DNA of 39,585 nt from contig RHPI01001616.1 of NCBI GenBank assembly GCA_009103225.1, forward strand, positions 374,731 through 414,315. Reading direction: 5' to 3'. A program made the position numbers and the translations under genes. This document shows, piece after piece, positions 32,524 to 39,585 of the stretch (its first letter is position 1; each line of letters opens with the position of its first letter). The DNA is from Chlorokybus atmophyticus (Eukaryota; Streptophyta; Chlorokybophyceae; Chlorokybales; Chlorokybaceae). The notes beneath the pieces were generated by a model that saw only the letters and a list, made by a program, of their open reading frames with translations, ran no database searches and was not told where the DNA came from.

Positions 32524-35367
32524 ATGAAGGCTCAAGGCGGACGCATGGCGGCCGACATCGCTGCCGGCGTGGCGAGCACCGTCATCGGCAACGTCGTCAC
32601 GGGCGGGGCACTTTCAATTGCTATGAGTGCCGCTGGCATCCTGCTTGGAGTCGGAGACCTCGCCGTGCGTATCTACGAGTCCCGCAAACAGGTCGCGGCA
32701 GCAAAGCAGTTTGCCCTGGTGAACGAAGCGTTGCATGCCATAGACGCCAAGGTTGGTGCCAAATTTGAGCAATGGGAGTCCACGAGGGGTCAAGAATTTT
32801 CCAAAGTCATGGACGCCTTCAAGGGCATGAGCGACGACATCAGCCAGCAGATCCAGCAGGCGTGCCTGCACCAGATCGCCGCACTCGCAGAGTTGCGACA
32901 AGAGGTGAAACACCTCGGCGACAGACTCGAGAACCAACAGGAACAGCACCGTCTGGAAAAGTTTCAAAGAGCTCTGCAACTGTACTGTCAGCGATACCTC
33001 CAGTACACCCGTAGCGACATCGAAGAGCATCGGAACGCTTACTACAGGGAGCTTGTGGTTGATGCCGACAAGCTGTGCCTAACGGCACAATCCTTTGCGA
33101 AAGACAGCAAGTACCCGCGGCGCTTCCCGTTCATGGCTGTCCGCATCATGGTCCTCAAGATCAAAGCGGCGGTCCTCGGCGTTTCTGATGGCGCAACGCA
33201 ATCGAGCGTATATAAGGATGCCGTTCGCGACGCGCTCGACGCAATCAAAGCAGAGGTGCTCGAGATTTTTGGGCTGCTGGAACAGTACGACTTTCTCGCG
33301 CACGAGCAGTACACCTCCGCCCTTGCCTGGTTGGAACTCGCGTCACGGCCTCTGCGCGGCACTGCTTCTTCACCAAACAGAGGTACCGACCGCAAAAACA
33401 GGCAGTGTATGTAGAACCTGTGGACGTGCAAGTACTGACACGGGATGGCAGGCATCGGAGAACTTGGCCGTGTCGAGCACATGCTTCAGGGCATTGAGCC
33501 GCGTGCGAGAGACGTGTCGCGCGGTCGGGTGCCTGCCGTGGAAGCCATTGCCAGCAGAACTTACAGCATGTTCAGCTGGGTAGACGGTATCGAGCGACGG
33601 CGGGTTGAAAAGCTGGTTGAAACGCTTCGCTACTGCGCGCACAGCGGCATAGAGGAGGCGGCACGAGCGATCTCCAAGGCCGGCAACATACCCCCGCTGG
33701 TCGAGCTGCTGCGATCAGGCACGGACGACGGCAAGACCAAAGCTGCATGCGCACTGGGCAACCTTGCATGGGACGCAGACAACAAGCGCGCGATCCGCGA
33801 GGCCGGCGGCATACCCCCCCTGGTTGAGCTGCTGCGGTCCGGCACGGACGACGGCAAGGCCGAAGCCGCTGCCGCACTGTGGAACGTTGCACTTGACGAC
33901 GACAACCAGCGCCTTATTCGCGAGACCGGCGGAATCCCCCCCTTGGTCGAGCTGCTGCGATCCGGCACGGACGACGGCAAGACCAAAGCTGCATGCGCAC
34001 TGTGGAACGTTGCACTTGACGACGACAACCAGCGCCTTATTCGCGAGGCCGGCGGCATCCCCCCCTTGGTCGAGCTGCTGCGATCCGGCACGGACGACGG
34101 CAAGACCAAAGCTGCAGGCGCGCTGCGCAACGTTTCAACTGACGACGACAGCCAGCGCCTTATTCGCGAGGCCGGCGGCATCCCCCCCTTGGTCGAGCTG
34201 CTGCGGTCCGGTACGGACGACGGCAAGACCCAAGCTGCAGGCGCGCTGGGCAGCCTTGCGTATGACGACGACAACGAGGGCCCGATCCGCGAGGCCGGCG
34301 GCATACCTCCCCTGGTCGAGCTGCTGCGGTCCGGCACGGACGACGGCAAGGCCAAAGCCGCTGCCGCACTGTGGAACGTTGCGTATGACGCAGACAACCG
34401 GCGCCTGATCCGCGAGGCCGGCGGCATACCCCCCCTGGTCGAGCTGCTGCGGTCCGGCACGGACGACGGTAAGGCCAAAGCCGCTGCCGCACTGTGGAAC
34501 GTTGCACTTGACGACGACAACAAGCGCCTTATTCGCGAGGCCGGCGGCATACCTCCCCTGGTCGAGCTGCTGCGGTCCGGCACGGACGACGGCAAGACCC
34601 ACGCTGCAGGCGCGCTGCGCAAGGTTTCAACTGACAACGACAACAAGCGCTTTATTCGCGAGGCCGGCGGCATACCCCCGCTGGTCGAGCTGCTGCGGTC
34701 CGGTACGGACGACGGCAAGACCCAAGCTGCAGGCGCACTGCGCAGCCTTGCGTATGACGACGACAACGAGGGCCCGATCCGCGAGGCCGGCAGCATACCT
34801 CCCCTGGTCGAGCTGCTGCGGTCCGGCACGGACGACGGCAAGGCCCAAGCCGCTGCCGCACTGTGGAACGTTGCGTATGTCGCAGACAGTGAACGCCCAA
34901 CCAACGACACAGAGACCAAGCGCCTAATTCGAGATCTTGGTGGCATACCCCCTTTGGCCGAGCTGCTGCGGTCCGGCACAGACGTTGGCAGGTTCCAAGC
35001 TGCAAGCGCACTGCGCAGCATTGCACTTGACGAAGACAAAAAACGCCTAATCCGCGAGGCCGGCATACCCCTGCTTATCGAGCTGCTGCGGTCCGGGACG
35101 GCCGATGGCAAGACCCAAGCTGCAGCCGCGCTGCGCAACGTTGCATGCGATGCAGACATTCGGCGCTTGATTCGCGAGGCCGGCGGCATACCACTGCTCG
35201 TGGAGTTGCTGCGGTCTGGCATGCACGAGGGCAAGACCCAGGCCGCCATCGCACTGTGCAATGTCGCCATTGACGACAAACAGAACAAGCGCCTGATCCG
35301 CGAGGCAGCCAAGGGCATCCCGGAGTGTGAGCTATACACCTGGGTTATGTCCAGAATGGAACTCTGA
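32524..35367 (+). CDS. Helical membrane-active-looking domain fused to 13 armadillo repeats
   Basis: Exon 32524-33382 joins in frame to exon 33452-35367 across a 69-nt intron (GTACCG...GGATGGCAG) with CTGAC 13-17 nt before the acceptor, giving 924 residues. Unspliced, the first part would end at a TAG at 33414 and the second begin at 33445, so two adjacent genes are the alternative. The N-terminus has a long hydrophobic Gly/Ala-rich stretch (residues ~8-55, with VASTVIGNVVTGGALSIAMS). Amphipathic coiled-coil helices follow to ~280, a layout like helical-bundle or pore-type effector domains. A linker leads to 13 armadillo units of about 41 residues (xAGGIPPLVELLRSGTDDGK...), nearly identical to one another. 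ARM arrays bind peptides or proteins. The combination suggests a sensor fused to an effector, but that function is inferred only. Confidence 0.65.
33676..35301 (+). repeat. Thirteen tandem ~123-bp armadillo-encoding repeats
   Basis: Units start at 33676 and recur every 123 bp (33799, 33922, ... 34783), with a 27-bp insertion in unit 10 and small length changes in units 12-13. Units 3-6 (33922-34413) resemble units 7-10 in order: NVALDDDN, VSTDxD, LAYDDDNEGP, NVAYxAD. This points to duplication of a 492-bp four-unit block. Identity is highest in the IPPLVELLRSGTDDGK half. Confidence 0.9.
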
Positions 35368-36780
35368 CCACCCCGGTAGATTTGTTTCAGACGGTAGCTC
35401 GTATGCGTTGCAGAGACTGGGTGTCACGACATTCACAAAATTGTAGAATTAGCTGTGCGTCCGTTGGTCACCAACATTCATGATGTTTCACTTGCGTCTG
35501 ACATAGATGTACGTCCAATGGGCTGTCGCACAGCGGCGATGCAGTTCATATTCATAGATCTCTTCCTATACATTGCCTTACGTACAACACTCATCGTTCA
35601 ATTGATGCGTCAAATCTGAACATCTAACTACATTATTACCCGACTAAGCACCGCGCCACGGGCTTCTTGCGCACAATGTTCAGCACGCATGAATTGCTCG
35701 ATTGCAAGGGCCTCCACCTCAAACTAGTGACGCAAATTTCGTCGGTACCGGTATCGATGCCGCGCTTCGCCAGGCCCGACGGGGATCCGTCGCCGCCGCT
35801 CCCGGGAGACTACCACTGTATGAATCCTTACCCAACTTGCTCGCCTTCACAAACAAACTTACGGAGTGATTACCAAGTAATTAAGTGAGTGAGTCAATGA
35901 GTGGTTAAGCGAAGTTGTCGAGTGATTCTACCCACCAACGCAAGAATGGGTGCATGAGTCCCTGATTAAAGGTAGAGGTAGATACTTTGATAGAATGCAT
36001 GTCTGCATGCACACATGCCAAAGGAGGAACGGACTGAAGGAGCAAACAAATGACCAAGTGCATGATAGACAGATGGAGTTCAAGATCGATCTTATCACAC
36101 AAACATAGATAAATACGGCACAGGTCATGACCAATGGAGTAAGCAAGAATGGTTGAATTCGCACTCGTGACTCTCAATGACGACATTTGTTGGGTGACAC
36201 CCCACAAGTTCCGGCACGCTTTATATCAAGTTGTGGTTGTTTCACAAAGGACGGGACTTTAAACCCACTGGCATCCAATACAAGTGTCCCTTCATACCCA
36301 ACCCCCGAATATAGGTATCACACCATCCACATGGGCCACCCATGAAAGCGCCTTGAATATGAACACGCCCTTGCCTATGGTTTTCGACGATACATGCACG
36401 CAGTGTTCTTATTGTTACAAGGATTAGCGAAGGCAGCATGTACAGCAAGGCTGTTTTGTTGCTTTTGCATGTGTTACTTGCTCAGTATGAACTATCTACC
36501 TAAACTACCTGAACTATCTACCTAGTAGGCCGCTGGATGGCCTACCAGGTATTTAATTGACGTAGATAGTAGATGGGCCATCTACTAGCCATGGGTAAGA
36601 TAAAAGGTCGTACAGGCACCCACCACAACCACAAAAAAGCATGCGAAGACCAGCGTCAGCACCCACCCACCGACGTACTCCATATTGAAGCAGAAGCTGC
36701 GTCCCATAAATCGGCGCAGTGGCTGCAAACTGCAATATCAACATATGTTAAAAACACTTTATATACTCAACATTTATCAC
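35368..36780. other. Spacer without a recognised gene
   Basis: No convincing gene. A short GC-rich stretch at 35748-35815 stands out from AT-richer surroundings but matches nothing I know. Small inverted repeats are listed separately. Confidence 0.5.
36525..36587. repeat. Pair of small inverted repeats
   Basis: GTAGGCC-GCTGGAT-GGCCTAC lies near 36526-36546, and a near-perfect palindrome TAGTAGATGGGCCATCTACTA near 36566-36586. The surrounding sequence repeats CTATCTACCTA, so these may be ends of a small mobile element. Confidence 0.6.
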
Positions 36781-36831
36781 TCAAACTATGTATAAAGCTG
36801 TACCACAACTCAACTTTTTGCGAGGTTCTTG

Positions 36832-37437
36832 GCCTTCTGGCTGCGATAGGCCGTGATCTTGCAGAGCAGCAGAAACACCACAACAGACACGCCCACCACC
36901 TTCGCAGTGATCAACCACCATCCTATTTCTGGAGCCAAAAGCTCCATGCAAGTCCAAACAGCAAAATACACTCCACGCACAAAGTACCCTGCTTGTCGAA
37001 GGCACCTGAGTCTGCAGTAGTAAATAAGTACATAAATAATCAATAAGTGAATGTAATAACAATAGTAATAAAACACTTTTTACAGTACCAATTAAAGAAC
37101 TTAGTTTATCGGTTTCCAAGGTCACTCGCATCTGATCCGACCGGTCCGAGCCAGCGGAGACCCAATCAATGTCCACCAATGCGGCCGTGTAGCCGCACAG
37201 GCCATTGCTCCCGCTCAACAGAAGCCACGCATTGAACGTGTCATATGACTCGACAACCTTTACATCCGCCATAGCGAACACGAAAGGAGCCTCGTCGCCG
37301 GCACCGATGATAGGATTGTCCTCGCTTGCATGGCTGCTGGACCGATCACGCAAGTGCTTCCAAAGGTGTGGGTATTGCGCCTCCTCTTTTGTCCAACCAC
37401 CGGCGAGGCGCCATGCTGCGCCAGCACCCCCTCCATG
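36832..37437 (-). CDS. 3' part of an unidentified multi-exon membrane protein gene
   Basis: Exon 37437-37089 is open for 116 codons after the acceptor GTTAGCAG. It contains GWTKEEAQYPHLWKHLRDRS, DEAPFVFAMADVKVVESYDT and CGYTAALVDIDWVS. After an intron (GTACTG...CTACTGCAG) the terminal exon 37011-36832 encodes two hydrophobic segments in one frame (YFVRGVYFAVWTCMELLA and KVVGVSVVVFLLLCKI) and ends KNLAKS. With the splice sites I see, the join enters a different frame, which ends sooner (LCVECILLFGLAWSFWLQK). So either the donor differs or one indel is present. I do not recognise the family. Probable upstream exons extend to at least 39188. Confidence 0.45.
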
Positions 37438-37756
37438 CTGCTAACATTGTTAACCGCTGTTGTTTGCGCATGATGATGCGCCATAAACATTGAGCCAAAA
37501 AGTGCACCTTCACGCCCATTGACACCTTATGGCGCTCCATGTTGCTTGGCGCTGCAACATATGTGCACACACTGTGACGTCACCGTGTTGTCAACAACAG
37601 CAATCATGCACGCCGCGTGCAGCAGCAATTGCTTGGTTGTACATGTTGATATTTTGGTCTGCTACGCACTTCATGCAGCAAAGGACAGTCTTGGACTCCA
37701 AAATACCGCTGCCGGCCCTGCCGGAATTCTATTGCATAGTAGCGCAAACATAACAA

Positions 37757-37781
37757 CATGATGATGATGATGATGATGTTG
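37757..37781. repeat. (ATG)n trinucleotide repeat
   Basis: Seven or so ATG/TGA units, one interrupted by GTT, within the minus-strand gene region. Seen directly. Confidence 0.8.
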
Positions 37782-38052
37782 ATGATATGAGTTGGTGAAA
37801 ATCGCGTCTGCGGAGAAGCGAGAGAAGAGGTCCTTGTAGACGATGGAGTGAGAGATGAAGGGACGGGTGAAGGAGGAGGGGTGAAGTGGAGCTGGTGGAC
37901 AAAGTTGGCCTGGACGCTGTGGTGATGGATCGTGAGGATGGGGTGGGGGTGTGGGCGTGGGCGTGCGTGTGTGTTCATGTGCATGTGGTCATGTGGTCAT
38001 GCACACATGCTTGTGTATGCATGTGCATGTGTATGTGTATGTGTATGTGTTT

Positions 38053-38118
38053 GTGCATGTGCATGTGCATGTGCATGTGCATGTGCATGTGCATGTGCAT
38101 GTGCATGTGCATGTGCAT
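38053..38118. repeat. (GTGCAT)n hexamer tandem repeat
   Basis: About eleven copies of the hexamer GTGCAT, flanked by the related GTGTAT units. Each unit can pair with itself (TGCA core), so single strands may fold. It lies within a presumed intron. Confidence 0.9.
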
Positions 38119-38693
38119 TTGCATGTGTATGCGTTTGTGCATGTGTACATGAACATGAGCGGGCGTGCATGTGCGCACAGGCACGCTTACACATACGTGT
38201 GTATGTGTAAACATGCCTGTATTCACGCGAGCGAACGTGTATAAGCTTGTTCACCCGTATGCTCATCGAGCAACACGGTGATGCTTTACACCGGTGTGGT
38301 GGTGGTCAGCGCCATTACTACAACAACACGACCTCCACCACCATCATTAACAACAATTGTAACAACAACAACAACAGAATATGCAACACCCAACATGCAT
38401 CCAATACAACCAAGCACCCCACCTGAAGTCATGTCCCTAAGATTTGCATGCAATGACTCTGCACACCACCACGCAGAATGCCAATCTCCTCATGAAAGCC
38501 CCGGGATAGAATGGGATGGGATGGGTGGGTGTCTTGTAGCCTGGTATTCTATTCACGCGCGTGCACAAACATGGACATAACCGCTCACATGCATGCATAC
38601 ATACACGCACGCAGGCATCCGCATGTGAACGTGTGTCTCTATATATGCGCGCACACACGCGTACAGGCATGTACACAGATGCTCACACCCCCT

Positions 38694-39188
38694 CACGACA
38701 AACACAAGCCCCCAACTCGCCTCTCTTGCCTTTGATTATCTTGCTGTGTATGAACTCCGCCTTGACACTCTTCAGCTGCAAAGCAATCACCTGATTCTCC
38801 TACAATCACAACATGAGGGATGTACTAGCGGTGCAAATCGAGTGTCACACCAGTGTGGGGTTACATGTCAATGCATGCGTGCATGCGTGCGTGCGAGTGT
38901 GGTGGGTGGGTGGGTGGGTGGGTGCGGGTTGGCGTGTATACGCGCGCATGCACACGTACACCCATGCATCATGTGCTCCGCGCTCGCATGCATGTGGGTG
39001 TGTGCGGGGCGCGTGTGTGGGGCGCATGAGCATGCGTGTGTGCATGCATACATGTGCATTCGTGCACGAAGTGTACACACACTGTACCGGTCGACATCAG
39101 GCAGAACACGCGGCCTGTGATGGATACATAAGCGAACTCAAGCATAGACACAGTAGTCAATGGCCAAAGGCGATTGCGAGCAAGCGTG
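38694..39188 (-). CDS. Candidate upstream exons of the same minus-strand gene
   Basis: Exon 39188-39088 is bounded by TTTTCAG and GTACAG and is open in only one frame (LWPLTTVSMLEFAYVSITGR). A second candidate begins at 38799 after ATTGTAG and reads ENQVIALQLKSVKAEFIHS or an alternative frame; its donor is unclear. Between them lies a long GCATG/GT-rich intron. The phases are not resolved, so linkage to 36832-37437 is a guess from strand and spacing. Confidence 0.3.
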
Positions 39189-39509
39189 CTGAAAACACAA
39201 CAAACAGGGGTTAGTCTGTTCCCCTTACCGTCGTGCGTCTACTGAAGTGGGTAGGAAATGCACATACACACACAAACACACAATCTGACACTATGCTACA
39301 CCTAATCACATAACTGACACAAAGACAAACACCAACATTAACACTAGCCCTACGCTGCACTATGCAAGATTACCAGCATGAGACACAACCACGACATATG
39401 ACACAAAACAACCTATGGCACAGCTTAAAGTCAACAACAGCACAGCACCACAAACACAAACATGAACGATGACACATGCACTACACAAACAGAAATAGAA
39501 GCACGCACG

Positions 39510-39510
<1 letters not shown>

Positions 39511-39585
<75 letters not shown>
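39511..39585. repeat. (CA)n dinucleotide repeat reaching the window end
   Basis: Thirty-seven or so CA units run off the right edge, so the true length is unknown. The spacer before it (39190-39510) shows no gene. Confidence 0.97.

Noticed and set aside
33630-35339. 569-codon open frame antisense to the ARM repeats
   Set aside because: It mirrors the 123-bp repeats and the strong codon bias of the sense strand; the sense frame encodes a clean ARM array.
38053-38118. GTGCAT tandem repeat as a possible telomere or CRISPR-like array
   Set aside because: There are no spacers, so it is not CRISPR. The unit is not a known telomeric repeat and it is internal, so it is treated as a microsatellite.
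37886-38244. Cys/Met/His-rich open frames in several phases
   Set aside because: They are translations of the GTGCAT hexamer repeat and related GT-rich sequence in all frames.

Overview
This is a window of nuclear genome from a microbial eukaryote, most likely a green alga. The evidence is spliceosomal introns (GT..AG, often with a CTNAC branch site), orthologues of eukaryotic housekeeping genes, a serine/proline-rich linker like those of green-algal wall glycoproteins, and CA/GT- and GCATG-rich introns and spacers. I could run no database search; family calls rest on motifs read by eye, and exon models rest on splice sites plus reading-frame bookkeeping.

Layout. About 1-2.2 kb holds no convincing gene, only hairpins. 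At 2.5-4.6 kb (minus) is a secreted-type galaxin-like protein: a Ser/Pro-rich stretch followed by di-cysteine repeats, roughly one repeat per exon, with one frameshift and a decayed extra repeat downstream. From 4.7-8.1 kb is a partly AT-rich spacer with several strong palindromes, including a perfect 72-nt one. From 8.1-16.2 kb (minus) a ten-exon model gives a protein of about 2357 residues resembling ZFC3H1/Red1, the zinc-finger scaffold that feeds RNA to the nuclear exosome. Head-to-head with it is a uridine kinase (17.7-19.5 kb, plus). Convergent with that is PGAP3/PER1 (19.8-23.0 kb, minus; eight exons), which remodels GPI anchors. Its start codon lies only 81 bp from that of COQ4 (23.1-25.0 kb, plus; seven exons), a ubiquinone biosynthesis protein.

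From 25.9 to 35.4 kb the character changes. Genes are packed closely, mostly intronless or with introns of 61-71 nt, and none looks like housekeeping: a protein kinase of the kind common in giant DNA viruses (HNDLHTGN, DFD instead of DFG), two unknown minus-strand genes, a WD40 protein with a nonsense codon in its first blade, an unknown protein with a CxCx4Cx2C cluster, three small membrane proteins in tandem, and a large protein that joins a membrane-active-looking helical N-terminus to 13 nearly identical armadillo repeats. I read this block as a candidate foreign island (giant-virus-derived or otherwise horizontally acquired) or a lineage-specific repeat-sensor locus. No capsid or polymerase hallmark gene is present, so the origin is unproven.

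From 35.4 kb to the end is spacer plus an unresolved minus-strand multi-exon membrane-protein gene, with microsatellites. The window ends in a CA repeat.
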